Origin: Molossus alvarezi
Taxonomy: Eukaryota > Chordata > Mammalia > Chiroptera > Molossidae
Direction of reading: 5' to 3'
Length of the DNA stretch: 64,000 nucleotides
Assembly (NCBI GenBank): GCA_037176705.1
Contig: CM073897.1
Coordinates: 43,154,488-43,218,487, forward strand
The notes beneath the pieces are model-generated. The model was not told where the DNA came from, ran no database searches, and worked only from the letters and a program-made list of their open reading frames with translations. The first letter of the stretch is position 1. Each line of letters starts with the position of its first letter. Below, in pieces: positions 33,285-43,274 of this stretch. The translations under genes were made by a program, and so were the position numbers.

Positions 33285-33565
33285 GGCTGATAATTATATT
33301 TTATTTATTTTTTTACCCTATTGACACCTTCCTCCCCATCCCCCCCACCCCATCCTCGGCTTTGTTGTCCATGTCCATTGGTTATGCGTACATGCATATA
33401 AGTTCTGTGGTTTATCTCTTCCCTCCCTCCTCCACCCCCTCTTCTGAGGGTTGTCAGTCTGTGCCCTACTTCCATGTTTCTGGGTCTACCCTGTTCCTCA
33501 GACTGTTATGTTCATTATATTCCATAAATAAGTGATATCATGTGGTATTTGTCTTTTTCTGCTAG
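33285..33565 (-). mobile_element. L1 3'UTR fragment
   Basis: CCCCATCCTCGGCTTTGTTGTCC, then TTGGTTATGCGTACATGCAT, is the 3'UTR of the same L1 family as at 35.8 kb, 5'-truncated. Confidence 0.88.
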
Positions 33566-33688
33566 GAGAGACACTTCTTGTTCCAAGGTGTTCACAGTTA
33601 AAGAGACCGTTGCGATACAGGAATAATATAATAGATGGGACATAAAGTGGTTAATATGTTCCAAGTGCTATTCTAAACATTTTACATA

Positions 33689-33820
33689 CAGGGGTAGGCA
33701 AAAGTGGGTTTACAGTTATGAGTGCATGGAACACAGAGTTTATTCTTGTATTATTACTAATTAATTCTTGTGTTATTTTCGATATGAACAGCTGTAAATC
33801 TACTTGTTTCCACCCCTGTC
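33689..33820. mobile_element. Mariner-type MITE
   Basis: Terminal inverted repeats CAGGGGTAGGCAAAAGTGGG and, at the other end, TACTTGTTTCCACCCCTG, with TA at the left edge. About 130 bp, inside a MIR. Confidence 0.75.
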
Positions 33821-33857
33821 TACTAAGTTATTTAAGTCTTACAACAACCCTTTGAGA

Positions 33858-33873
33858 TAGTTTATTTCTTTTT
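33858..33873. repeat. Outer target-site duplication, left copy
   Basis: TAGTTTATTTCTTTTT here and TAGTTTGTTTCTTTTT at 39303-39318 (15 of 16 identical) bound the whole L1-LTR-CXCL10 block. MIR sequence continues on the outer sides of both. Confidence 0.8.
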
Positions 33874-33878
33874 TTAAT

Positions 33879-34913
33879 AGTTGTAATTGCTTTATTACCA
33901 TCTTGGTCTCTCAACAATTAAATAATCTCTCTTAATATTTCCAGGAGAACACATCATTTTTATTTTGAAAAACATCCAGCATATTTGTCTCACATGACAT
34001 GCAGAGAAAATACCTATATTTTAACATTTCTTCCATTGCTCATTCATATGTAGTATTTAATTACACAACTTATTTCATAAACACTGAAAAAAATAAGAAA
34101 CATATATATCTAAGAATTCTACCGTGTATAGTTTTTCATTAAATAATACTGTTTTCACATACATTTTCAGACATTTCTAGCTGCTTCTATGTATTTTGAA
34201 ATATATATAAACATACTACCACCAGAAGAATCTGAGCCCCTTTGGAGTATGGCAGTAGTAAGAAGCCCATGGAGTAAAGATCTTTCTTTAAAAAGCAGAT
34301 TGTGTTATCATTTTTATTTTATTCCTTTTAGTTATTTGAGATTCTAAGAAATCTGCTAAGCCCAGAGGGAGAAAGATCTCTTAATAACATTTAGAAGGTA
34401 GGAAAGATGAGGGCTAGCACTTGGCACATTCACTAAGAATGTAGCACATAAACATAGCTTATAGTATAAGTACCAGGGCAGAGTTACTACTGAACATCTC
34501 AGGATGATGAACCATCATCCGCTTCCCTGCAGGAGTAATGGCAGCTAATCTGGTGACTGTGGTTGGTCACCTTTTAGGAGAACTGCAATCCAGGGACAAT
34601 TTGGGCTTGACATATACTGTCTATAAGGAACTGATGGTCCATCCTTATCAGTGCAGTGATTATGCTTCTCTCTGTGTTCAAGAAGATCTTTTAGACCTTT
34701 TCTTCCTCATTGCTTTCAGTATATTCTTGATGACCTTAGAGTCTGGATTCAGACATGTTTTCTCCCTGTTGTTTTTCATTGTAGCAATGATCTCAACATG
34801 TGGACAAGATTGACTTGCAGGAATCACTTGAAGTTTTTCTAAAGACCGTGGATTAACAGGTTGATTACTAATCTTGATGCACATACAGCATGTAGTTCTA
34901 GAGACAGGTACTC
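33879..34913 (-). pseudogene. CXCL10: CXCL10 retrocopy, exons 2-4 and complete 3'UTR
   Basis: CXCL10 (IP-10) is a secreted interferon-induced chemokine that signals through CXCR3. On the minus strand the mature chain starts at 34911 with VPVSRT and ends RSKRSS before a stop at 34678-34680; it is 77 residues, the normal mature length. It keeps the CXC pair (C9, C11), C36 and C53, and stretches such as ISNQPVNPRSLEKL and PASQ. Residue 8 is Cys, where human has Arg. The frame runs through the sites of introns 2 and 3, so this is a processed copy. About 800 bp of 3'UTR follow, recognisable to the end (TCTCCTGGAAATATTAAG, AATAAAG at 33891-33896). Exon 1 with the signal peptide is missing; the match starts at about the exon 1/2 boundary. 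Confidence 0.93.
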
Positions 34914-35073
34914 GCTTTGTCCGCCTGGCCACTCCACTGGCAGAGATTTCTGACACCTCTTGGCATGTGGCATGTTGGAATAAGCCCCCAACTCGGATCA
35001 GGTTTCTCCGGAGGCTTTTACCAGGTCTCCTTTCATCTGTTGGGGGATGTCTTGGTGTCTCCTGGCCGCTCAT
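34678..35073 (-). CDS. Open chimeric frame: ERV leader fused to mature CXCL10
   Basis: 131 codons without a stop from ATG at 35073. Residues 1-54 (begins MSGQETPRHPP, ends ARRTKR) come from the retroviral leader and have no hydrophobic signal peptide. Residues 55-131 are the whole mature CXCL10. RTKR sits exactly before the mature start and fits the furin form R-X-K-R, perhaps by chance. The start context is weak (C at -3). A same-strand LTR lies 160 bp upstream of this ATG. Whether it is transcribed or translated cannot be told from sequence; without a signal peptide secretion is unlikely. Confidence 0.45.
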   Translation of the reverse strand: MSGQETPRHPPTDERRPGKSLRRNLIRVGGLFQHATCQEVSEISASGVARRTKRVPVSRTTCCMCIKISNQPVNPRSLEKLQVIPASQSCPHVEIIATMKNNREKTCLNPDSKVIKNILKAMRKKRSKRSS

Positions 35074-35230
35074 CAGAAACCCAAGTAGGATCTTCGGGGC
35101 CCTGGAACTCAGGGGGCGCCTCCCCTCAGATCTCTAGGGGTCCGGCAGCTGGATCTAGAGAGGCTGCCAGTTTTAGGCATCTAGCCCTTGGTGTCCCAAA
35201 ACACCAGGTTATCTCTCTGGGGCCTCCAAA
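34914..35230 (-). other. Retroviral 5' leader between LTR and CXCL10
   Basis: About 300 bp of leader sequence after the primer binding site. No gag frame is recognisable. It joins CXCL10 where exon 2 begins, so its last bases would be the splice-donor exon end of a chimeric RNA. The genomic donor GT is, as expected for a processed copy, absent. Confidence 0.65.
35211..35228 (-). other. Retroviral primer binding site, tRNA-Thr type
   Basis: Two bases after the LTR end comes TGGAGGCCCCAGAGAGAT. By recall this differs by one base from the complement of the 3' end of tRNA-Thr(TGT). It places the LTR end at 35231 and marks a gammaretrovirus-like element. Confidence 0.75.
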
Positions 35231-35708
35231 TGTTGTAACATGTCAGCGAGATAATCAGTCACACACAGTCGAATTGTAAAGGAGCACTTCATTACACAGG
35301 TGGGCTGGGGGGGTACAGCTTCCCCAGATCCTCAGCCCCGAATCTTCTTGCTCGTCTGAGCAGCCCCATTCCCCTTTTGGCACCCCTCCTCAGGGGACCG
35401 GTACAATAGTGGGTATGACAGCGATTACAGAAGTCAAAATTAGCATTTTTCACTGGGCTCATGATTTGCAGTTTCCAAGTGGGGCAACTATAACCTTAGG
35501 CAAAATTCCTTTACTTCTAGGGGTAATCAACCTATTATTGGAAAAATATCGAGGAAAGTCCATTGAAGATAAAAATGGAGTCATTTAGTTGCCTTAGCCA
35601 AGGGGACTACATAAGAATGGAATCTAGTCGCCTTGGCCTCAGGGCCCAGGTCAGGTGTCCTTCTGCACATTTGGATTTTAGCTAAATAGTACTTTTTCTT
35701 AGCATACA
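35231..35708 (-). mobile_element. LTR (gammaretrovirus-like ERV)
   Basis: 478 bp from TGTATGCT to TTACAACA. Near the 3' end lie GTAATGAAGTGCTCCTTTAC (worn poly-A signal region) and GACTGATTATCTCGCTGACA, a U5-like string, followed by the primer binding site. U3 is present, so this is a full LTR. Its first base abuts the L1 A-tail. Confidence 0.8.
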
Positions 35709-35984
35709 ATTTATTTATTTATTTATTTTGTATATGTCCCACTTTATTATTTTTTTAATTAATTAATTTTTGTTACAGATGTTTCTCCTTTTTTACCCCA
35801 TTGGCACCCCCCTCCGCACCCCACATCCCCCGCTTTGTTGTTCATGTCTATTGGTTATGTATACATGCATATAAGTTCTGAGGTTTATCTCTTCCCCCCC
35901 CCACCCCTTCTTCTGATGGATGTCAGTCTGTGCCCTATGTCCATGTTTCTGGGTCTACCATATTCCTCAGACGGTTATGTTCAT

Positions 35985-38712
35985 TATATTCCGTATATAA
36001 ATGAGATCATGTGGTATTTGTCTTTTTCTGCTTGGCTTATTTCACTTAGGCTAATACTTTCCAGGTCCCTTCATGTCGTCTCAAAGAATAAGAGATCTTT
36101 CTTTCTTACAGCTGCATAGTACTCCATTGTGTATATGTACCACTGCTTTTTTATCCATTCGTCTACTGATGGACACTTGGGCTGTTTCCAGATCTTAGCT
36201 ATTGTAAATAGTGCTGCTATGAACATGGGGGTACATATATTCTTTCTGATTGGTGTTTCAGGCTTCTTAGGGTATATTCCCAGCAGTGGGATCACTGGGT
36301 CAAATGGAAGTTCAATTTTTAATTTCTGGAGGTAACACCACATTGTTTTCCATAGTGGCTGCACCAGTCTGCAATTCCACCAGCAGTGTATTAGAGTCCC
36401 CTTTTCTCCACACCCTCGCCAACACCTGTTGTTTGATGATTTGTTGATGGCGGCCATTCTGACAGGTGTGAGGTGATACCACATTGTTGTTTTAATTTGC
36501 ATCTCTCTGATGATTAGTGATGTTGAGCATTTCTTTATATGTCTCTTGGCCATTTGTATGTCCTGTTTGGAGAGGTGTCTATTCAGCTCCTCTGCCCATT
36601 TTTTAATTGGGTTCTTTGTCTTCCTTTTGTGGAGTTGTATGAGCACTCTCTATATATTGGAAGTTAACCCCTTATCTGATATATCATTGGCAATGATGTT
36701 CTCCCATACAGTGGGTTGCCTTTCCATTTTGATGATTATTTCTTTTGCTGTGCAGAAGCTTTTGAGTTTGATGTAGTCCCATGTGTTCATTTTTTTCTTT
36801 GTTTCTGTTGCCTTAGGTGATGTATCAGTGAAAATTCTGCTCCGTATGATGTTCGAAATTTTCATGCCTACATTTTCTTCTAGAATTTTTATGGATTCAC
36901 GGGTCACATTTAAGTCTTTTATCCATTTTGACTTTATTTTTGTGTATGGTGTAAGTTGATGGTCTAGTTTCATTTTTTTGCATGTAGCTGTCCAATTTTC
37001 CCAACACCATTTATTACAGAGGCTGTCTTTACTCCACTGTATGCTCTTGCCACCTTTGTCAAATATTAATTGAGCATATTGCCTTGGGACCATTTCTGGG
37101 TTTTCAGTTCTGTTCCGCTGGTCTATATGCCCGTTCTTGTGCCAGTACCAGGCTGTTTTGATTACAGTTGCTTTGTAGTATAACCTGGTATCTGGTATTG
37201 TGATCCCATCTACTTTGTCCTTCTTTTTCAAAATTGTTGTGGCTATTCGGGGACTTTTTTTGTTCCATATGAACTTTTGAAGTATTTGTTCTAGTTCTGT
37301 GAAATATGTCCTTGGTTTTTTGATGGGGATTGCATTGAATATATAGATTGCTTTGGGTAGTATGGACATTTTAATGATGTTAATTCTTCCAATCCATGAA
37401 CAAGGTATGTGCTTCCACTTTTTTATATCTTCTTCTATTTCTTTTTTCAATGTCCTGTAGTTTTCTGCAAATAGGTCCTTTACTTCTTTGGTTAAGTTTA
37501 TTCCTAGGTATCTTAATTTTTTTGCCGTGATGGTAAATGGGATTGTTTTTTTTGGTTTCTCTTTCTGTGAGTTCATCATTAGTGTATAAGAATGCCGTCA
37601 ATTTCTTGACGTTAATTTTGTATCCTGCTACTTTTCCAAATTCACTTATTAAGTCTAGTAGATATTTGATGGAGTCTTTGGGGTTTTCTATGTATAATAT
37701 CATGTCATCTGCAAATAATGACAGTTTCACTTCCTCCTTTCCAATTTGGATCCCTTTTATTTTTTCCTCCTGTCTGATTGCTGTGGCTAAGACTTCCAGT
37801 ACTATGTTATATAAGAGTGGTGAAAGTGGACATCCCTGTCTTGTTCCTGTTCTTAATGGAAATGTTTTTAGTTTCTGCCCATTGAGTATGATGTTGGCTG
37901 TAGGTCTTTCATATATGGCCTTTATTATGTCAAGATATGATCCCTCTATTCCCACATTGCTGAGCATTTTTATCAGAAATGGATGCTGGATTTTGTCGAA
38001 TGCTTTTTCAGCATCTATTGATATGATCATGTGTTTTTTATTCTTCATTTTGTTTATGTGGTGTATCACATTTATTGATTTGCGAATATTGTACCAGCCT
38101 TGCATCCCTGGAATGAATCCCACTTGGTCATGGTGAATAATTTTTTTGGTGTATTGCTGGATCCGATTTGCTAGTATTTTCTTCAGGATTTTGGCGTCTA
38201 TGTTCATCAGGGATATTGGCCTGTAGTTTTCTTTCTTTGTAGTGTCTTTTTCTGGTTTTGGAATTAGAATTATGCTGGCCTCATAGAACGTGTTTGGAAG
38301 TCTTCCTTCTTCTTGAATTTTTTGAAATAGTTTGTGGAGAATGGGTGTTAGTCCTTTTTTGAATGTTCAGTAAAACTCCCCCGTGAAGCCATCTTGGCCT
38401 GGGCTTTTGTTTACTGGGAGATTCTTGATTACCTCTTCAATTTCCTTAGTTGTTATTGGTCTGTTCAAGTTTTCTATCTCTTCCCAGTCTAGTTTGGGGA
38501 TATTGTGTTTCTAGAAATTTGTCCATTTCGCTTAGATTGTCAAATTTGTTGCCATATAGTTGTTCATAGTAGCTGTTAACGATCTTTTGTATTTCTGTGG
38601 TGTTGGTTGTTACTTCCCCTCTTTCATTTCTGATTTTGTGTATTTGGGTTCTCTCTCTTTGTTTCTTTTTTCCCCCCCATATTTTGTTCAGATAGAGTGG
38701 GAGGGAGGGAGG

Positions 38713-38762
<50 letters not shown>

Positions 38763-39300
38763 CCGAGGTACGCGCCCTTAGCGGGAACCGAACCTGGGTC
38801 TCTCTGGACCACAGGCCAACGCTCTAACCGCTGAGCCAAACTGGCCAGGGCTCTCTCTTTGTTTCTTGGTGAGTCTATCTAAGGGTCCATCAATCTTGTT
38901 TATCTTTTTGAAAAACCAGCTCTTTGTTTCATTCACCCTTTAAATTGTTTTTTTGGTCTCTATATCATTTATTTCTGCTCTGATCTTTACTATTTCCTTC
39001 CTTCTACTTGCTCTAGGGTTTTCTTTTTGTTTGCTTTCTAATTCTTTAAGTTGTGAGGTTAGACAGTCAATTAGAAATTTTTCTTGTTTCTTGAGGTAGG
39101 CCTGTAGTGCTATGAACTTCCCTCTCAGAAGTGCTTTCACTGCATCCCATAGATTTTGTGTTGTTGTGTGTTCGTTTTCATTGGTTTCCAGGAAGTTTTT
39201 CATTTCTTTCTTGATCTCCTCAGTAACCCATTCATTGTTTAATAACATGCTATTTAGCCTCCATGTGTTGAAATGTCTTTGCATGTTCTTGTTGCAATTG
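35985..39300 (-). pseudogene. L1 ORF2p remnant (reverse transcriptase, C-terminal domain)
   Basis: ORF2p is the L1 endonuclease/reverse transcriptase; here the endonuclease is absent. Visible: KIRAEIND region (38940-39284), then RT with [57 protein letters not shown] and the catalytic FADD (about 37704-37715), then KWCWENW and [20 protein letters not shown]. Frame shifts lie near 37575 and 36650, and a SINE splits it at 38668-38850. Not functional. Confidence 0.9.
38668..38850 (-). mobile_element. Ves-like SINE-A with internal deletion, inside L1
   Basis: CATATTTTGTTCAGATAGAG tail side and CTGGCCAGGG head, but the body jumps from GAGAAACA straight to CCGAGGTACGCGCCC, losing about 95 bp, and the usual TCCTCACCCGAGGA module is missing. 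CTCTCTCTTTGTTTCTT (38651-38667) repeats at 38851-38867. Confidence 0.93.
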
Positions 39301-39302
39301 AT

Positions 39303-39318
39303 TAGTTTGTTTCTTTTT
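39303..39318. repeat. Outer target-site duplication, right copy
   Basis: TAGTTTGTTTCTTTTT, partner of 33858-33873. MIR resumes directly after it. Confidence 0.8.
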
Positions 39319-39460
39319 CCATTTTAGAGATAGGGAAAATGAGGTACAGAGGAATTAAGGAAATTTTCTAAGTTTACCCAGTTCAGAAGTAGAAGACTGA
39401 GATTCAAAGCCAGGTAACCTGGCTTTTACCATCACATTTTAGAACTTAATTATACCTAAG
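39319..39460 (-). mobile_element. MIR relic, right half
   Basis: CCATTTTAGAGATAGGGAAAATGAGG continues the MIR left at 33873. Confidence 0.75.
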
Positions 39461-39479
39461 GGTTAATGTTGGAGTTATC

Positions 39480-39990
39480 CTGAGAATAATCGATAATAAT
39501 GGTTTCCATTCACTGAATGCTTACTATGTTCCTAGCCTGGAGCTAGATGCATTTCTGCCTCAACACATTCAATCTTTGCAAGGATTTAATGCAACAAAAC
39601 TTATTTATTTATCAATTATTATAATTATTTTAAATATTTTTTCTTTGGTTTCTTTTTTTTTTTTTTAATTAATAAGAAAAGGAAGGAAGGGAGAAAAACA
39701 TCAATTGCCTCCTGTACACGCCCTGACCAGGGATCAAACCCACAACCTAGGTGTGTTCCCTGACTAGGAATTGAACCCACACCTTTTGGTGTACTGGATG
39801 ATGCTCCAATCAACCAAGCCACCGGACAGGGCAAGCTTATTTATTGTATAGTTGAGGGAACTGAGGCTCAGAGAGGTTAAGTGACTTGCCCAGATTTTAG
39901 GTAACGAATAGCAAAGTGTGAATATGGATCCAGTCATGTCTACCTCCAAAGCCTTTGCTCTTCCTGTTCTATTTCTCTCTAGGACCTTAC
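39480..39990 (-). mobile_element. MIR relic split by a SINE
   Basis: CACTGAATGCTTACTATGTTCC before and GTTGAGGGAACTGAGGCTCAG after the SINE are consecutive MIR parts. Confidence 0.75.
39610..39834 (-). mobile_element. Ves-like SINE
   Basis: Head CCAAGCCACCGGACAGGGC. CTTATTTATT flanks it at about 39599-39608 and 39835-39845. Older, diverged subtype. Confidence 0.88.
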
Positions 39991-41068
39991 CTTTCAGCCT
40001 TCCAATGGAGGTGTGGCATGTCTAGGATGCTTATGACAGGCTGCCAGTGACTGGGGAATGTCAGCACTGGGGTCCTCCGACACTTGAGAGTGTGGTGTAT
40101 TTTGCTCATAGCAGGGCTCTTGGGATTTGTGTATACCTTGCAACCTGATACTCCTGAGAACGTATCAGCAGTAGTGGGGAAGAGATTAAGAAATTTACTG
40201 TAAGTGTCCCTTTGGGAGAATAACAAGGATGTTATTTATTTATTTTTGTGGCAACCATTCAAATGCTGAAGGAGAAACTTGCTTTTGTTCTACTTCCTGC
40301 CTCCAGGCCAAGTCGGTAAATAAGAAGTCTCTTGGATGAGGTATATGTCAGGTATTCTAAGGACAAAATGCGCATTTCATTAGAAAAACAGGCAACAGAA
40401 GGCATTATTTGGGTTGGAAGGTTTTCTATGATCCATAACAGGCATACTCGTCTAATAAAAACACCCCCATACAGGAGTTCTTAATGCAGCTCCATGTAAC
40501 CAGCTCACGGGATTAACTGATGGTCTCCATTCCTTCTGGAACATGTATCAGCTAAGGCATACCTGTGTTATTCTGCACCCAAACATTTACTGAGTGCTGA
40601 CAAAACTTTTTATATAGATTAATTCATTAAATCCTTATAACACCATTTTGCAAGTGAGAAAAATGTGGCATGAGGAAGTTAACTCAGCACCAGTTGAATA
40701 GATGTTCACAAGGAGTCAATGATGTTTGCCAGCAAACCAATTTTTACCAGGCACACCTGGTGTAATCTATTTAAAGTATAAATCTGTGAAATATGCGTGT
40801 GAAGAGTTTTCTATGAAAACTAAGTTTAATGTTTTAGAAATACTTGAGAAAGGTGAGTTTCTAAAAAAAACCCCACAAAATGCTATTGAATTAGGTACAA
40901 GCAAAACCATGCTCTTTCCTTTTTCTATAACTCTGACTCATGCTTCCAAGTAGAAGAACTTTTCTTATATTTTTCCTCTATGATCCATAACAGGATCAAA
41001 TGCATCCTTCAGGACCACCTTCTCTGAAAAGCCTTCTCTGGTGGCCACGTTTGACCAGTTCTGCTAGT
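39991..41068. other. Mostly unassigned; worn MIR near 40590-40710
   Basis: Only AATTCATTAAATCCTTATAACACC and what follows look like a reverse-strand MIR. No gene seen. Confidence 0.45.
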
Positions 41069-41248
41069 AGAAAGTTGCTTAATCTTATCCTGGCCGGTTT
41101 GGCTCGGTGGTTAGAGCGTCAGCCTGTGGTCCAGAGAGACCGGGTTCAGTTCCCGCTAAGGGCGCGTGCCTCACTCGGTTGCAGTTTGTCCCCGGCCCTG
41201 ATAAGGTTGTGCGGGTGGCAACCACTCGATGTGTCCCTTTCACATTGA

Positions 41249-41284
<36 letters not shown>

Positions 41285-41530
41285 CTACTCTATCTGAACA
41301 AAAAATGGAAAAATGTCCTCGGGTGAGGGTAAAATAAATAAATAAAAAATAAAAAAATAAAAAAATAAATAAATAAATAAATAAGAAAGTTGCTTAATCT
41401 CTCTGAGACTTAGAGTCTGCACCTGTGGAATAGAAATAATATCTACCCTGCAGGATTGTTGCAGAGATTAAGTGAGAGGATACTTGCAAGGTTATCTGGC
41501 CCATAGTGTGCATTCAACAAATGGCAATGA
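41069..41530 (+). mobile_element. MIR relic split by a SINE
   Basis: AAGTTGCTTAATCTCTCTGAG, AATAATATCTACCCTGCAGG and GGATTGTTGCAGAGATTAAG form a plus-strand MIR around the SINE-A. Confidence 0.8.
41086..41383 (+). mobile_element. Ves-like SINE-A with target duplication and long (AAAT)n tail
   Basis: AGAAAGTTGCTTAATCT exact at 41069-41085 and 41384-41400. Confidence 0.96.
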
Positions 41531-41889
41531 TTACAGGGTGCCAGTCCTAAGCTAGGAGGTAGACAGCAGGTGACTGAGATAGTCACCTCCTCAGGAAGAG
41601 CAGATGAGCACACGACTGCCTGCTTCTGGCTCCGTTTGCCCTGTAGTGAGCTGAAGCAGATTTTCACAATTGTAGATGGAAGCTTTTCTAGACGTTTTGA
41701 GACACTGACACCATTATGTCATCCAAGTTCTCAGTTAGCATTTGAATAAATCATCCCAAAGGTGGAGCCTTTCCACATACAACTTTCTTATACTTTGTCA
41801 CAATGATTTGTTCCCAGGCCTAAGCAGACCGTAGAATTGCTTCAAGAGGAAGAGATTCTAGATTCATGGAGGCCCCATTGTTACTGGAA
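41531..41889. other. No recognised feature
   Basis: Nothing recognised between the MIR and the LTR. Confidence 0.45.
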
Positions 41890-42480
41890 AGGGGACCTGG
41901 CCCTGAGCGGTCTGCCTTGGGCCAGTCAAGTGGGTTCTTGACTTTGCACAGGAAGGATTTCACAACATTTGACCCGGTGATTTTGAGAGGATGTTTATTA
42001 AAGCTGGGGACGGTGAAACAAGGGAGGGCCTAGGAGAGAAGAAGCAACAAGACAGAGCCTAGATGGGGCTGCTTTTAGCTCACTGAGAAGTCAGAGAAAA
42101 GGGGGCCTTGGAGACAGGTTCAGGGATTAGCCTGGGAGGAGCTGCGGCTGTCCACTGCTCCCCTGGTTACAAGTCTTGTGGGGTCCCTTAGAGCTTAGGA
42201 GGTGCATGCCTGCAGGGGAAGAAGAGGGAGAAGGGACAGGCATGATCTGGATCCTTTATTTTGTGTTTTTTTAAAGGCTGGGAGTTTAGGGGAGATCTCA
42301 ATAGAATGTCCATCAGGTTTTCTAGGTATCGTGGTCTCTGCTGATTGTTCACCGCCAGGGCAGGGGGTCATTAGTCATTGTTACCTGCCTGATTTTGCTG
42401 CTTTCCTGGGCCTGGAGCTGAAATACAGCTGAGGCCTAGATGTTAGCTCTAGGAAGGAAAGGTCAGGGGTCTAAACCATG
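41890..42480 (-). mobile_element. Solo LTR (ERV1-like), related to the one at 31.4 kb
   Basis: Minus strand: U3-like GC-rich part, TTTAATAAACATCCTC (poly-A signal), then a U5-like end CCTTCCTGTGCAAAGTC and AAGAACCCA. Boundaries are approximate. Confidence 0.6.
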
Positions 42481-42699
42481 ACCAGTCATATGAAAGGTTA
42501 GGGGGTCCTGGCCCAAATGACCAATGATATGCCAATTTTGCCTATTGCTACACACCAGGGCTTTCCACCCTGGTGACCTGTATCTGGCTGCAAATTGCTG
42601 AGACAGCTGTCTGTCTTAGTTTCCCCATTCCACTTGCCAAAGAATGTTCCCAGCTTCTTACTATCCTGCCTTAACGTGGAGCAGACTCTGGAATCACTC

Positions 42700-42900
42700 C
42701 ACACTGGCTTCCAAATCATGGCTCTACCATTCACTGGCTGTTTGACCTCAGGAAAGTTAGATAATGACACTGAGTATCAGTTTCTTCATCAGAAAAGTAG
42801 GGGTGATAATTCTCATTTCATAGGAGGGTAATAAGAAACAGATGAGATGAAGTGTCAGGTGTTTCGTAATGGTGAGTATAAGTAGGTAGGAATGTAGTGG
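42700..42900 (+). mobile_element. MIR relic
   Basis: CCATTCACTGGCTGTTTGACC, then AGTATCAGTTTCTTCATC and GGGGTGATAATTCTCATTTC. Confidence 0.75.
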
Positions 42901-43274
42901 GCACACACCTAACCTATGAGCTAAGGATTTGCGAGCAGGCCTCTGTTCAATGCTTTCTCTGTGCCATCATCACGCAGACTCTATCTGCAGAGCCCACTGG
43001 GCTGACCTTGCACACAGTCCTCTCCTCGTCTTTCAGTAGAGTGACTAATGAGTAAATTCTTCTTTCATTATGTAACTTGGAGGTTTGTCTTGAGTGAGGT
43101 AATCAGCCTCTGGGAGCCTCAGTTTCTTTCTTTGCTTTTCTTTGCAAGTCCACTGCTATGATGAAAGAGCAAACCGTTGAGGCCTTTGATCAGACAGCCA
43201 CCAGAAAATATGGATAGCCTCAGCTTCTTTATTTATAACATGCAGATACGTGTCCACCTTGCAAGAATGATGAA
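42901..43274. other. No recognised feature
   Basis: No gene or repeat recognised. Confidence 0.45.

Larger units (their letters stand above)
33620..33873 (-). mobile_element. MIR relic, left half; right half is at 39319-39460
   Basis: CAAGTGCTATTCTAAACATTTTACA, then (after a mariner MITE) TTACAACAACCCTTTGAGATAG, is a reverse-strand MIR. It resumes at 39319 with CCATTTTAGAGATAGGGAAA, so all of 33874-39302 is an insertion into it. Confidence 0.8.
33874..39302 (-). mobile_element. Composite retro-insertion: L1 + LTR/leader + processed CXCL10
   Basis: Minus-strand order: truncated L1 ORF2 and 3'UTR (39302-35709), LTR (35708-35231), retroviral leader with primer binding site (35230-34914), CXCL10 exons 2-4 and 3'UTR (34913-33879), and a few A. 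A single 16-bp imperfect duplication bounds it, and one old MIR is interrupted by it. That favours one retrotransposition of a spliced read-through RNA. The alternative is an L1 insertion followed by a second insertion into its A-tail. Confidence 0.6.
35709..39302 (-). mobile_element. 5'-truncated LINE-1, long copy
   Basis: About 3.4 kb of L1 after subtracting a SINE. It starts inside ORF2 between the endonuclease and reverse transcriptase ([17 protein letters not shown]) and runs through RT and the Cys/His C-terminus to a 3'UTR and an AATAAA-rich tail. At 39302 the reading frame match stops where the target duplication starts. It is among the youngest-looking L1 copies in the window. Confidence 0.92.

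Noticed and set aside
33879..34913. The functional CXCL10 gene itself
   Set aside because: No introns, no signal-peptide exon, and it sits inside a retro-insertion in a MIR.
37380..38207. Long L1 RT frame as an active reverse transcriptase
   Set aside because: Catalytic FADD is present, but the endonuclease is missing, the frame shifts and a SINE interrupts the element.
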